From: an uncultured Oscillospiraceae bacterium
GTDB taxonomy: Bacteria; Bacillota; Clostridia; Oscillospirales; Oscillospiraceae
Reading direction: 5' to 3'
Assembly (NCBI GenBank): GCA_944387015.1
Contig: CALXDH010000003.1
Coordinates: 36,648-100,647, forward strand
Length of the DNA: 64,000 bases
The position numbers were made by a program, and so were the translations under genes. The notes below the pieces were generated by a model. The model did no database searches. It was not told where the DNA came from and saw only the letters and a program-made list of their open reading frames with translations. How positions within the stretch are numbered: position 1 is the first letter of the stretch; the number at the start of each line of letters is the position of its first letter. Below, one piece after another: positions 50,010 through 58,707 of this stretch.

Positions 50010-51836
50010 TCACGCCGCCACAGGCTCCGGCACCATATAGGATTCATAGGGGTCGATCACCGTCTCTCCCGCCGGAGGAGCGGTGTTGGGCTTCTGGTCG
50101 GTTTCGGTGGTATTGCCGGTATAGGTCAGTTCCAGATTGAACTGGTTTTTCAGCTTCATCAGCATGCTCAGGTCCACACGGGTGGGACTCTGGCTGCCGC
50201 TGATGTCCAGCAGCATAGCGGGGGAGTACATCCCCTGGTCCTTGGTCTGCATCAGCACCCGGAAGGTGGCCGCACCCGAACGGGCGACCTTCAGCTCCAT
50301 CTCCAGCTGCTCAAACTCGCTGAGGTACTCCGCGGAGCCCTCACCGTACTCGGACTCCAGATAGGCGTTGTAATCCTCCTCGTCGTAATGGAGGACGCTG
50401 TATCCGCCGCTGGCTTCAAAGCAGTCATCTCCCAGGTAGGCCGCCGCCTCTTCTGCGCTGACAAACACTTCCCGGTACAGCATGGCGGGGGTGATCATGC
50501 CCTCAAAATAATAGGGTCCAAAGCTGGACATGAGCTCCACCTGCTGCCGCATGCTCTGGTAGAGGACCGCTCCCATGGTGGCGCTGGTCCCCACGGGCAT
50601 CTGGGTAAGATCTGCCGCAGGGAAGGCGATCCAGCTGTCCTCGTCCAGCTGCCCGCCGGTGAGCTGGGCCAGCAGCGGCATCTTCAGGTACAGGGTGCCG
50701 CCCTCTGCGTCATAGATCATCTCCATCTTCACGTTCCGCAGCTGCCCCTTCACCGCCGCGGCAGACAGCGGGTCCATCCCATCCAGCGCGCCCGGGATCT
50801 CCAGCAGGGCAGAGAGGTCCATGGTGAGTTTCAAATTCACAGTACCGCCGCTTTGCAGCATCTCCACATCCGCATCCATGGGATACTGCTTGTCTCCGTT
50901 GATGGAATCCAGCATGGTGAGCTTGGCATCCATCCGCGCCACGGTCTTGTAGTTCTTGGACGCATCGTACTCCATGGCCGCAAACATCTGATTGATGAGC
51001 GTAAACTGCTCATCCAGCTGGGCGATCACCTTGTCCCGCCGCAGCAGCACCGCGGTCTGGAAGGTGCTGTCCCACATGACATCGCAGCCCATGGCTTCGG
51101 CAAACGGACGCAGCGCCAGATAGGTGGCGCCGTTTTTCTCATAGCAGGCCACCCCCAGCGGGATCTCGGAGACCGTTCCGTCAGCGGCGGTGACGGTGAT
51201 GGTATCGCTGCCGCTGCGCAGGCGGTAAACGGCGCCGTCCAGCGTACACGTCACATCACTGCCCGTGTGGCTGACCGTTCCGCCGAAGGCCGTCAGAAGC
51301 GGGCCGCAGGGCACCATGGTGCAGCCGTTGACCACTTCCGGTGCGGCGCTCCCCGGGAAGGAGAGGTACGTGCCGTCCAGCATCACGCCGGTCTGGCCCG
51401 CGGGAGCTCCCAGCTCCGCCCGGGTCCGGTCCACCAGCGTCTCCTGCCAGTAGGCATCCCACTGCTGATCCAGCCAATCTTCCAGCATCACGTCCCGGAA
51501 CTCCTCTTCCGTCTCCAGGAACCATTCCTCCATGAACTCCTCCTTGGAGTCATAGAACCAGCTGTACTGGCACTCGTCGGATTCCCAGTAGGCGTCCGGA
51601 TCAAAGGCCGCAATGTCAGCGGCCATGGCGTCCTCCCACTGCTGGCGTTCCAGGGCCTCCTGCACCGCCTGCTCATAGGCATCTTCATTCCCATAGACAT
51701 ATGTAATGCACTCTTCCCGGGAGGAAAAGCCCATCTGCTGCCAAAGCGGCGGATCCAGATCCTCCGCCGCCAGCGAGGGGATGGTAAGGGACCAAGCCAA
51801 AATCAGGGACAGCACCAGGGAAAGCATGCGTTTCAT
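50010..51836 (-). CDS. Secreted stalk-domain protein
   Basis: The 608-residue protein has a signal peptide (residues 1-24, ending SLAAE), an acidic Trp-rich N-terminal region, and a copper amine oxidase-like stalk domain (residues about 215-280, TYLALRPFAEAMGCDVMW). The remainder is a long extracellular region resembling DUF6612-type lipoprotein folds (KLTMDLSALLEIPGAL, YEGMITPAMLY-like). No catalytic motif is visible. It lies between the HNH gene and the topoisomerase A gene in the same direction. Confidence 0.75.
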   Translation of the reverse strand: MKRMLSLVLSLILAWSLTIPSLAAEDLDPPLWQQMGFSSREECITYVYGNEDAYEQAVQEALERQQWEDAMAADIAAFDPDAYWESDECQYSWFYDSKEEFMEEWFLETEEEFRDVMLEDWLDQQWDAYWQETLVDRTRAELGAPAGQTGVMLDGTYLSFPGSAAPEVVNGCTMVPCGPLLTAFGGTVSHTGSDVTCTLDGAVYRLRSGSDTITVTAADGTVSEIPLGVACYEKNGATYLALRPFAEAMGCDVMWDSTFQTAVLLRRDKVIAQLDEQFTLINQMFAAMEYDASKNYKTVARMDAKLTMLDSINGDKQYPMDADVEMLQSGGTVNLKLTMDLSALLEIPGALDGMDPLSAAAVKGQLRNVKMEMIYDAEGGTLYLKMPLLAQLTGGQLDEDSWIAFPAADLTQMPVGTSATMGAVLYQSMRQQVELMSSFGPYYFEGMITPAMLYREVFVSAEEAAAYLGDDCFEASGGYSVLHYDEEDYNAYLESEYGEGSAEYLSEFEQLEMELKVARSGAATFRVLMQTKDQGMYSPAMLLDISGSQSPTRVDLSMLMKLKNQFNLELTYTGNTTETDQKPNTAPPAGETVIDPYESYMVPEPVAA

Positions 51837-51934
51837 ACCGATTCCTCCTTTTCCGTTGCCCGCACATCGCGGGAGCGTTTATCAAACAGGATCTACATGG
51901 AGATGCCTCCGGGAATATGATGAAAAGCTGTCAA

Positions 51935-52753
51935 TTACTCTGATTGACTTCCTTTGCCCAAGTTACATCTATCGCAAAGAGTTCTCAAATTGTCTAATTC
52001 TGTTTTTCCACCTTTAGCAATCGGGACAATATGGTCTACATGTAGTTTTACGCCATCGCTCTGTGTAGCCCCACATATCTGGCATCGAAAGTGATCTCTC
52101 CTCAGTACGCTATACCTCAAAGAGGGGGACATTTTAGCTCTTTCGGCTTGGCGGCGTCTCTTTTCGTCTGTAAGATGTTTTTGAGTTTGGAGTACTTGTT
52201 CATAATGCATTTGGACATCTTGCAACGAATATAAATGTTCTTTGTGATATTGATTTTTTCCTTTTGGACTTGAATAACTTACAGAATACAAAAGACAAGT
52301 GGTCAATCTAGGATGCAACTTGCACTTTTTGCAAATATGTGCTTCGATTTTTGAGTACAAAAAGTCTTTTTTTACCTCATGCAGTTTTACCGAATCTTGC
52401 CTAATCACATTATCCACTTCTCGTGTATACTGTCGGTACCCCTGCTGGTTTGCATAAATTTTTTTTAATAAGTCCAGGTAATAATCCAAATTTGCGGAAA
52501 TGTGTCTATCTAGCGCAGTATCAAAGTTAAAGTTATCAAACCTTGATTTTGCTGGCACGGCTTCATCAATTCGGTATTCTCTCAATATTTCACCATGAAA
52601 ATGATACCTAGAATTTAATCGGAGCAAATTTGCATATATACTGCTTGTTTGTTTTACATAGTTTATCCTTCTATATACACCAAATCCAATAATTACAACC
52701 AATACCACGAAGACACACATTATCCAAGTATCTTCCGCAGCGGGTTCAAACAT
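51935..52753 (-). CDS. Membrane-anchored HNH endonuclease-like protein
   Basis: ATG 52753 with GGAG upstream gives 272 residues; an upstream extension reads through the duplicated parE tail and is spurious. A membrane helix is near the N terminus (TWIMCVFVVLVVIIGFGVY). A HICKKC motif is central, and the C terminus is an HNH domain: RDHFRCQICG, then HVDHIVPIAKGGKTEL, and LCDRCNLGKG, with both CxxC zinc pairs intact. Base composition is far more AT-rich than the topoisomerase genes around it, suggesting recent transfer. Its upstream side is a duplicated parE end. Confidence 0.85.
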   Translation of the reverse strand: MFEPAAEDTWIMCVFVVLVVIIGFGVYRRINYVKQTSSIYANLLRLNSRYHFHGEILREYRIDEAVPAKSRFDNFNFDTALDRHISANLDYYLDLLKKIYANQQGYRQYTREVDNVIRQDSVKLHEVKKDFLYSKIEAHICKKCKLHPRLTTCLLYSVSYSSPKGKNQYHKEHLYSLQDVQMHYEQVLQTQKHLTDEKRRRQAERAKMSPSLRYSVLRRDHFRCQICGATQSDGVKLHVDHIVPIAKGGKTELDNLRTLCDRCNLGKGSQSE

Positions 52754-52767
52754 GTCGCTTATCTCCT

Positions 52768-52819
52768 TACGAAATATCCGCCATCTCCAGATACTTGTAG
52801 CCGTTATCCGCGATGTGGC
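52768..52819 (-). repeat. Second copy of the parE 3' end (52 bp)
   Basis: This copy matches 52947-52998 at all but two of 52 bases, and both include the TAA stop and the last 15 codons. It sits 14 bp before the HNH gene start. Between the copies lie 127 GC-rich bp with no gene. Confidence 0.85.
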
Positions 52820-52946
52820 ATCCCTGCCGCTTCGCGGCCCGGATGCCGCAGCGGCGGCTGGTCGATTCAAAACGCGCTCACGCGCGGCTCCCTCGCTCCC
52901 GCTCGGTCGCGGACCACATCGCATGGCGCCAGTATCTGTCTTTTGC

Positions 52947-52998
52947 TTACGAAATGTCCGCCATCTCCAGATATTTGTAGCCGTTATCCGCGATGTGG
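52947..52998 (-). repeat. Native parE 3' end, direct repeat partner
   Basis: This is the real end of the topoisomerase B gene (the last 17 codons including TAA). It repeats at 52768-52819 in the same orientation, 179 bp away. Confidence 0.85.
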
Positions 52999-54941
52999 TC
53001 CTTGCGCCCCTGCAGGTTGTCGCCCAGGAGGAGATCAAAGACCTCCGCCGTGCGGGCGGCGTCCTCCGGCATCACCCGGATCAGCCGCCGGGTCTCAGGA
53101 TTCATGGTGGTCAGCCACATCATATCCGGCTCGTTCTCGCCAAGGCCCTTGGAGCGGTCGATCTTGTACTTCTTGCCCTCCAGCTCCTTGACGATGTCGT
53201 TTTTCTCCTTGTCGGAGTAGGCAAACCAGGTCTTGCCGCCGCAGTTGATCTCAAAGAGGGGAGTCTCGGCGATGTAGACGTACCCCTCCCGGATCAGGGT
53301 GGGGGTCAGGCGGTAGAGCATGGTCAGCACCAGGGTACGGATCTGGAAGCCGTCCACGTCGCCATCGGTGCAGATGACCACCTTGTTCCACCGGAGGTTA
53401 TTCAGGTCGAAGGCCGCCACGTCCTTGACGTGCTTGTTCTGGACCTCCACGCCGCAGCCCAGGACCTTGATGAGGTCCGTGATGACGTCGCTTTTGAAAA
53501 TACGGGCGTAGTCCGCTTTCAGGCAGTTGAGGATCTTGCCCCGGATGGGCATGATGCCCTGGTACTCCGCGTCCCGGGCCTGCTTGACGCTGCCCAAAGC
53601 GCTGTCGCCCTCCACGATGTAGATCTCCCGCTTGTCCACGTCCTTGGTGCGGCAGTCCACGAACTTCTGGACCCGGTTGGCGATGTCGATGGTGCCGGAG
53701 AGCTTCTTCTTGATGTTCAGACGGGTCTGCTCCGCCTTTTCCCGGCTGCGCTTGTTGAGCAGCACCTGCTCGCCGATCTTCTCGGCGTCAAAGGGATTTT
53801 CAATGAAGTAGATCTCCAGGTTGCTGCGGAGGAATTCCGACATGGCCTCCTGGATAAACTTGTTGGTGATGGCCTTTTTGGTCTGGTTTTCGTAGCTGGT
53901 CTGGGTGGAGAAGTTGTTGCTCACCAGGACCAGGCAGTCCTCCACGTCGGCCCAGGTGATCTTGCTCTCGCTTTTCTGATACTTGCCCTGGTCCCGAAGA
54001 TATTTGTCGATGGCGGAGACAAAGGCGGACTTGGTGGCCTTTTCCGGGCTGCCGCCGTGCTCCAGCCAGCTGGAGTTGTGGTAGTGCTCGATGATGTTCA
54101 CCCGGTTGGAAAAGCACATGGCCACGCTGAGCTTGACCTTGTACTCCGGCTTGTCCGCCCGGTCCCGCCCCTTCTTCTCCGCCTGCCAGAACACGGGGGC
54201 GGTAAGGGTCCCCTCGCCGGCAAGCTCCTGGACATAGTCCATGATGCCGTTTTCATAGAGGAAGTCCGTCTCCTCAAACTGGCCCGGCGCCGTCTCGCTG
54301 CGGAAGCGGAAGGTGATGCCCTCGTTCACCACCGCCTGGCGCTTCATGACGTCGGTGAAGTACTCCGACGGGATGGCGATGTCGGTGAACACGTCCAGAT
54401 CCGGCAGCCAGCGGGTGCGGGTGCCGGTCTTTTTCTGTTGGCTTTTGGGGAGCGGCGTCTTGGCCAGCTCACCCACCAGTTCGCCCCGCTCGAAGTGGAG
54501 GCGGTACTCAAAGCCGTCCCGCCAGACGGTCACGTCCATGTAGCGGGAGGCGTACTGGGTGGCGCAGGCGCCCAGACCGTTGAGGCCCAGGGAGTACTCG
54601 TAGTTGTCGCCGGAGGTGTTGTCATACTTGCCGCCGGCGTAAAGCTCGCAGTACACCAGCTCCCAGTTGTATCGCTGCTCCTTTTCGTTCCAGTCCACCG
54701 GGCAGCCCCGGCCCGCGTCCTCCACTTGGATGGAGCGGTCCGCAAAGCGGGTGAGGGTGATGACCCGGCCGTGGCCCTCCCGGGCCTCGTCGATGGAGTT
54801 GGAGAGGATCTCAAAGACTGCGTGCTCGCAGCCGTCCAGTCCGTCGGAGCCGAAAATAACGCCGGGCCGCTTGCGCACCCGGTCTGCTCCTTTTAACGAT
54901 GAGATACTGTCATTGCCGTAATCGTTCTTCTTGCTTGCCAT
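52947..54941 (-). CDS. GyrB/ParE-type topoisomerase IIA subunit B
   Basis: The 664-residue ATPase subunit shows the GHKL motif region (HAVFEILSNSIDEAREG, VEDAGRGCPVDW, and a SLGLNGLGACATQYASR ATP-lid block). It has the TOPRIM acid EGDSALG and the CTDGDVDGFQIRTL motif. Both are intact, so the enzyme should be active with the A subunit at 47709. A good promoter precedes it at 55000-55029. The last 52 bp are duplicated 179 bp downstream. Confidence 0.92.
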   Translation of the reverse strand: MASKKNDYGNDSISSLKGADRVRKRPGVIFGSDGLDGCEHAVFEILSNSIDEAREGHGRVITLTRFADRSIQVEDAGRGCPVDWNEKEQRYNWELVYCELYAGGKYDNTSGDNYEYSLGLNGLGACATQYASRYMDVTVWRDGFEYRLHFERGELVGELAKTPLPKSQQKKTGTRTRWLPDLDVFTDIAIPSEYFTDVMKRQAVVNEGITFRFRSETAPGQFEETDFLYENGIMDYVQELAGEGTLTAPVFWQAEKKGRDRADKPEYKVKLSVAMCFSNRVNIIEHYHNSSWLEHGGSPEKATKSAFVSAIDKYLRDQGKYQKSESKITWADVEDCLVLVSNNFSTQTSYENQTKKAITNKFIQEAMSEFLRSNLEIYFIENPFDAEKIGEQVLLNKRSREKAEQTRLNIKKKLSGTIDIANRVQKFVDCRTKDVDKREIYIVEGDSALGSVKQARDAEYQGIMPIRGKILNCLKADYARIFKSDVITDLIKVLGCGVEVQNKHVKDVAAFDLNNLRWNKVVICTDGDVDGFQIRTLVLTMLYRLTPTLIREGYVYIAETPLFEINCGGKTWFAYSDKEKNDIVKELEGKKYKIDRSKGLGENEPDMMWLTTMNPETRRLIRVMPEDAARTAEVFDLLLGDNLQGRKDHIADNGYKYLEMADIS

Positions 54942-54999
54942 AGGTCCTCCGAACCGGCGGAGCCCGCCGGGACTTTCTAATACATAGGTATATATAGGT

Positions 55000-55029
55000 A
55001 TTGTACCACAGCTGCCGCTGCGCTTTCAA
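55000..55029 (-). promoter_or_regulatory. Promoter of the topoisomerase operon
   Basis: TTGAAA (55029-55024), an 18-bp spacer and TACAAT (55005-55000) on the minus strand are 59 bp from the parE ATG. The rest of the 54942-55465 gap holds the desulfoferrodoxin promoter and nothing else I can support. Confidence 0.6.
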
Positions 55030-55370
55030 GTCTCCGGCAAAAAGCGGGGGATTCCTCCTCCATTCTCCTCACTTTACCTGAATTTTTCAAAAAATGTTGT
55101 TGCGTAAAATTTCTCATAACAAGGCCGTCACCCCCTCAATCCACTCCCCCTGTGGAGTTTTAAACATTTTCCACAGAGTTTTCAACACTGTTATGTAAAC
55201 TTCGGAACCAAGCAAAAAATACCCCACCTCTCCGCTCTCCTTTTTTCGCCCCAAACCCCAGGAAAATCAAGGGTTCCGCCAGTGGTGAAGATTCGTTTTT
55301 CACGGGCGGACGGGCAGGTCTTTTTCTCTGTTTGGGCAATCTTTTCCAAAGAACTTCAAAAGTGTTGCAT

Positions 55371-55400
55371 TTGCAATGTATTAAAATATCCGGATATACT
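55371..55400 (+). promoter_or_regulatory. Promoter/operator candidate of desulfoferrodoxin gene
   Basis: TTGCAA (55371-55376), 18 bp and TATACT (55395-55400) form a promoter. The palindrome ATATCCGGATAT (55386-55397) overlaps the -10. A TTGCA-TT-TGCAA symmetry at 55365-55376 covers the -35. Confidence 0.5.
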
Positions 55401-55465
55401 AATATAGCATCAGAAAGAACAAACACCCATCCCCGACAAAACAGGAAATAAGGAGATTTGATCGT

Positions 55466-55843
55466 ATGATGAAGTTCTATATCTGCAAGCACTGCGGCAA
55501 CGTGATCACGAAGCTGACTTCTTCCCAGGTCCCCGTTCAATGCTGCGGGGAGAACATGCAGCCCCTGGAGGCCGGCGTCACCGATGCGGCTGTTGAAAAG
55601 CACGTGCCCGTCGTGACGGTGGAGGGCAATCTGGTGAAGGTCCATGTGGGCAGCGTGACCCATCCCATGACTGCCGAGCATCTGATCCAGTGGGTGGCTG
55701 TGGTCACCGATCGGGACGCCCTGATCCACTGGTTCCATCCCGAGGAGGCCCCGGAGGCAGTGTTCGCCCTGGCGGAGGGCCAGCAGGTCAAGGAGGTCTA
55801 TGCCTACTGCAATCTCCATGGTCTGTGGAAGGCGGAGCTGTAA
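55466..55843 (+). CDS. Desulfoferrodoxin (superoxide reductase)
   Basis: The 125-residue protein has the N-terminal desulforedoxin Fe(Cys)4 site (CKHCGN and CCGENM). The superoxide reductase domain has ligands in EKHVPV, THPM and AEHLIQW and the end motif YCNLHGLWK. It reduces superoxide to hydrogen peroxide without making oxygen, as anaerobes need. Length is normal for the family. ATG 55466 follows AAGGAG. A strong terminator follows. Confidence 0.93.
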   Translation: MMKFYICKHCGNVITKLTSSQVPVQCCGENMQPLEAGVTDAAVEKHVPVVTVEGNLVKVHVGSVTHPMTAEHLIQWVAVVTDRDALIHWFHPEEAPEAVFALAEGQQVKEVYAYCNLHGLWKAEL

Positions 55844-55859
55844 TCTCATCTGTGCCCAG

Positions 55860-55892
55860 ACGGGCCGGTACGGTGTACCGGCCCGTTTTTTT
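55860..55892 (+). terminator. Intrinsic terminator after desulfoferrodoxin
   Basis: ACGGGCCGGTAC and GTACCGGCCCGT form a 12-bp stem with a GGT loop, followed by TTTTTTC. Confidence 0.9.
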
Positions 55893-55991
55893 CATTCGCT
55901 ATCTCTGGTTGCGGCCATTCCAGCCCCGGCTGGTTGCGCGCAACCGCCTCGCTCTGGTATGATGGAGGCACAAACGAGAGGGGGCGACACC

Positions 55992-56705
55992 ATGGAGTTT
56001 TCCAAAAATCTCTCCCGGGAGCGGAAGGCCCGGGGACTGAGTCAGGAGGAGCTGGCCGCCCGGCTGGGCGTCTCCCGGCAGGCGGTGAGCAAGTGGGAGA
56101 CCGGCGAGGCCGCGCCGGACCTTTCCAAGCTGCTGGCCCTGGCGGACGCGCTGGACCTGCCGCTGGACACGCTGTGCGGCCGGGAGACCACCGACGGCCC
56201 CTCGGCGGCTCCCGCTGCGGCGGAACCGTCCGTCCCTCCGGCCCCCGGTGTCTCGCCCCGGCTGCGGCTGTGGCAGGGACTGTGCGGGGTGCTGGCCCTG
56301 CTTTTGCTGGCGGGCGGCGTCTGGATCTGGTATCAGCGCAGCACGCTGGTGCCCTCGGAGGACGCCCCTGCGGAGAGCACCCTGCCGGACACCTTTTCCG
56401 CGGCAGGGGAGTCCTTTTCCTGGGACAGTGCCCAGGAACGCCTCGATTTCCGCTTTATCCCCGGCATCGCCGACGAGAGCTGCTCCTACCAGATCACCTT
56501 CACCGGGACGGACAACGTCCCCCATACCTTTGACGCGCCGTACAGCGGCGGCGTCTGCACCGGCAGCGCAGAGCTGACCCCGTGGGACGTCTACGACGTG
56601 ACCGTCTCGGTGTCGGACGGCACCGGCAGCCGGGCGGCGCTGCTGGCCCGGAGCCTGACGGCGGGCCCGGGCAATGTGGTCCAATGGACGCCGGCGGAAG
56701 AATGA
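55992..56705 (+). CDS. XRE regulator with membrane and extracytoplasmic domain
   Basis: The 237-residue protein has an N-terminal Cro/C1 helix-turn-helix (LSQEELAARLGVSRQAVSKWE), a Pro/Ala-rich linker, one membrane helix (LCGVLALLLLAGGVWIW) and an outside beta domain of about 120 residues. This is a membrane-tethered regulator that may sense an external cue. ATG 55992 has only a weak site (GGGGCGA). It is followed by a strong terminator, so it is monocistronic. Confidence 0.85.
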   Translation: MEFSKNLSRERKARGLSQEELAARLGVSRQAVSKWETGEAAPDLSKLLALADALDLPLDTLCGRETTDGPSAAPAAAEPSVPPAPGVSPRLRLWQGLCGVLALLLLAGGVWIWYQRSTLVPSEDAPAESTLPDTFSAAGESFSWDSAQERLDFRFIPGIADESCSYQITFTGTDNVPHTFDAPYSGGVCTGSAELTPWDVYDVTVSVSDGTGSRAALLARSLTAGPGNVVQWTPAEE

Positions 56706-56710
56706 TGAAA

Positions 56711-56741
56711 GGTGGGGATGCACGCATCCCCGCCTTTTTTT
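56711..56741 (+). terminator. Terminator between XRE and SpoVAC genes
   Basis: GGTGGGGATGC and GCATCCCCGCC form an 11-bp stem followed by TTTTTTT. The convergent SpoVAC gene ends 25 bp beyond. Confidence 0.85.
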
Positions 56742-56765
56742 GCTTTCCCGGTCGTCCTCTTCCTG

Positions 56766-57209
56766 TTACGCCAAATCGAACAGGACCAGCGCGATCCCGT
56801 AGAGGACGCTGGCGATGGTGCCGAACACGATCACCGGTCCGGCCACCAGAAACATCTTGGCTGCCATGCCGGTGATGAACCCCTCGCTTTTGAAGTCGAT
56901 GGCGGGGGAGACCACGGCGTTGGCAAAGCCGGTGATGGGCACCAGCGTGCCCGCGCCGCCGTAACGGGCGATCTTGTTGTAGAGGTTCAGTCCCGTCAAA
57001 AGGGCGGAGAGGAACACCAGCGTACAGGAGGTGGCGGTGCCGGAGGCCTGCTTGCTGAGGCCCGCAGCGGCCCAGCCGTTTTGGATCAGCTGCCCCAGCA
57101 CGCAGATGGCCCCGCCGATCACAAAGGCCAGAAGCACGTCTTTGACGATGGGCGACTTCTTCGCCATGCTCTGCACATACTTCTGGTATTCCTGGGGTGT
57201 CATTTCCAT
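56766..57209 (-). CDS. SpoVAC-like sporulation membrane protein
   Basis: The 147-residue protein has four membrane segments and the sequence GGAGTLVPITGFANAVVSPAI, a SpoVAC hallmark, after a short N-terminal helix. SpoVA proteins form a channel for dipicolinic acid uptake into spores and its release at germination. The other usual partners (SpoVAD, SpoVAE) are not visible beside it. It supports the view that the host forms endospores. Confidence 0.9.
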   Translation of the reverse strand: MEMTPQEYQKYVQSMAKKSPIVKDVLLAFVIGGAICVLGQLIQNGWAAAGLSKQASGTATSCTLVFLSALLTGLNLYNKIARYGGAGTLVPITGFANAVVSPAIDFKSEGFITGMAAKMFLVAGPVIVFGTIASVLYGIALVLFDLA

Positions 57210-57332
57210 GGGAAATCCCTCTTTTCCTGGAAGTTTTCCCTAGGTTTCCCCGTTGGAGACAAAATATGCGTTGCAAACCGGCTTTCGGCGCGGTACACTG
57301 AAAAGGATGTCCATACGTTGGGAGGAACCGCT

Positions 57333-58559
57333 ATGAAACCAGCCCCCAAGCCTTTGGGGCTTTACATCCATATCCCCTTCTGCAAGCATAAGTGCGCCTA
57401 CTGCGACTTTTACTCACTCTCCGGCCGTGAGGACCGGATGGACGACTATACCGACGCGCTGTGCGCCCATTTGACGGAGATCGCCCCCTTTGCCGCCGGA
57501 CACCAGGTGGACACGGTGTACTTCGGCGGCGGAACGCCCAGCTATCTGGGCACCAAGCGGCTCATTAAGCTGCTCAAGACCGTCCAGAAGAAGTACCGCC
57601 TGGATAAGCAGGCGGAGATCACCCTGGAAGCCAACCCCGACTCCGCCGGGGACTGGAAGGAACTGCGCGCCCTGCGGCGGGCAGGCTTCAACCGGCTGTC
57701 CCTGGGGATGCAGTCCGCCAGCGACGCCGAGCTCCAGACCATCGGCCGGGTCCACACCTGGGAGCAGGTGGGCGCCGCCGTGGAGGCCGCCCGAAAGGCC
57801 AAATTCGAGAACCTCTCCCTGGATCTCATCTACGGCCTGCCCCGGCAGACCATGGAACAGTGGCAAGCCAACCTCACCGCTGCCGTGGACCTGGCGCCGG
57901 AGCATCTTTCCTGCTACGGGCTGAAGGTGGAGGAGGGGACGCCCCTCTTTGCCGTCCGGGACACGGCGGGACTGCCGGGAGACGAAGAGCAGGCGGACAT
58001 GTACCTCTGGACAGTGGAATTCCTGGCCCAGATGGGGTACGCCCAGTATGAGATCTCCAACTTTGCAAAACCCGGCCGGGAATCCCGGCACAACCTGAAA
58101 TACTGGACCCTGCAGGAGTACGTGGGCTTCGGCCCCGGCGCCCACTCCGACTTCGGCGGCGTCCGCTACGCCTACGGCCGGGACCTGGAGGGCTATATCC
58201 GGGGGGTGCAGACCCACGCTTCCATGCTCTCGGAGAGCGAGAGCATCCCCCCGCTGGACCGGGACACGGAATGGCTGATGCTGGGGCTGCGGACGGTGCA
58301 GGGGCTGGATCCCAAGGTGTTCGAGCGGCGCTTCCGCCGCCGTTTCGACTGCTTCCGTCCCTTCCTGGAGGAGTGCCGCACCGCCGGCTACGCCGTGGAG
58401 GAAGAGGGCCGCTGGCACCTGACCCCCAAGGGCTTTCTGGTGTCCAACCAGATCATCGGCGGCATGCTGGACGCACTGGCGGCGGAAAAACGCCGCCGGG
58501 CCGAGGCCACTGCCCGGGGGGACTTCCGGGTGGATCTGGGAAATCCCGGGAAGGCATAA
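57333..58559 (+). CDS. hemW: Radical SAM heme chaperone HemW-like protein
   Basis: The 408-residue protein has the CX3CX2C radical SAM cluster (CKHKCAYCDF), then FGGGTPSYL and the GLPRQTMEQW block. It has the C-terminal HemW domain (DTEWLMLGLRTVQGLD). HemW moves heme to target proteins; related proteins were once called oxygen-independent coproporphyrinogen oxidases, and catalytic HemN needs extra residues not obvious here. ATG 57333 follows GGGAGG. The gene is monocistronic with a strong terminator. Confidence 0.9.
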   Translation: MKPAPKPLGLYIHIPFCKHKCAYCDFYSLSGREDRMDDYTDALCAHLTEIAPFAAGHQVDTVYFGGGTPSYLGTKRLIKLLKTVQKKYRLDKQAEITLEANPDSAGDWKELRALRRAGFNRLSLGMQSASDAELQTIGRVHTWEQVGAAVEAARKAKFENLSLDLIYGLPRQTMEQWQANLTAAVDLAPEHLSCYGLKVEEGTPLFAVRDTAGLPGDEEQADMYLWTVEFLAQMGYAQYEISNFAKPGRESRHNLKYWTLQEYVGFGPGAHSDFGGVRYAYGRDLEGYIRGVQTHASMLSESESIPPLDRDTEWLMLGLRTVQGLDPKVFERRFRRRFDCFRPFLEECRTAGYAVEEEGRWHLTPKGFLVSNQIIGGMLDALAAEKRRRAEATARGDFRVDLGNPGKA

Positions 58560-58570
58560 GTGTACATTTG

Positions 58571-58606
58571 AAAAGGTCCCGCCGCGAAACGCGGCGGGAC
58601 CTTTTT
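58571..58606 (+). terminator. Intrinsic terminator after hemW
   Basis: AAAAGGTCCCGCCGCG and CGCGGCGGGACCTTTT form a 16-bp stem with an AAA loop, continuing in T residues. Confidence 0.92.
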
Positions 58607-58707
58607 CTGCCCCGAAAACCCAGCGCAGCAAATTCCCCGATTTTGGTATAATTTCCGGAAAATCCGTCCATACTCCCCGCAGACCAATACTCAAGAGGAG
58701 GGGTATG

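Noticed and set aside
46113-51920. A 1935-codon plus-strand open frame
   Set aside because: It is antisense to the LUD, YitT, topoisomerase and stalk-protein genes, which have clear motifs and ribosome binding sites. Long spurious frames are expected opposite GC-rich genes, and its His/Gly/Gln-rich product matches nothing.
52754-53038. N-terminal extension of the HNH gene to 53038
   Set aside because: The extension translates both copies of the parE tail in a wrong frame and has no start signal. ATG 52753 has a good ribosome binding site.
52752-54896. A 714-codon plus-strand open frame
   Set aside because: It lies antisense to the parE-type gene, whose GHKL and TOPRIM motifs are intact.
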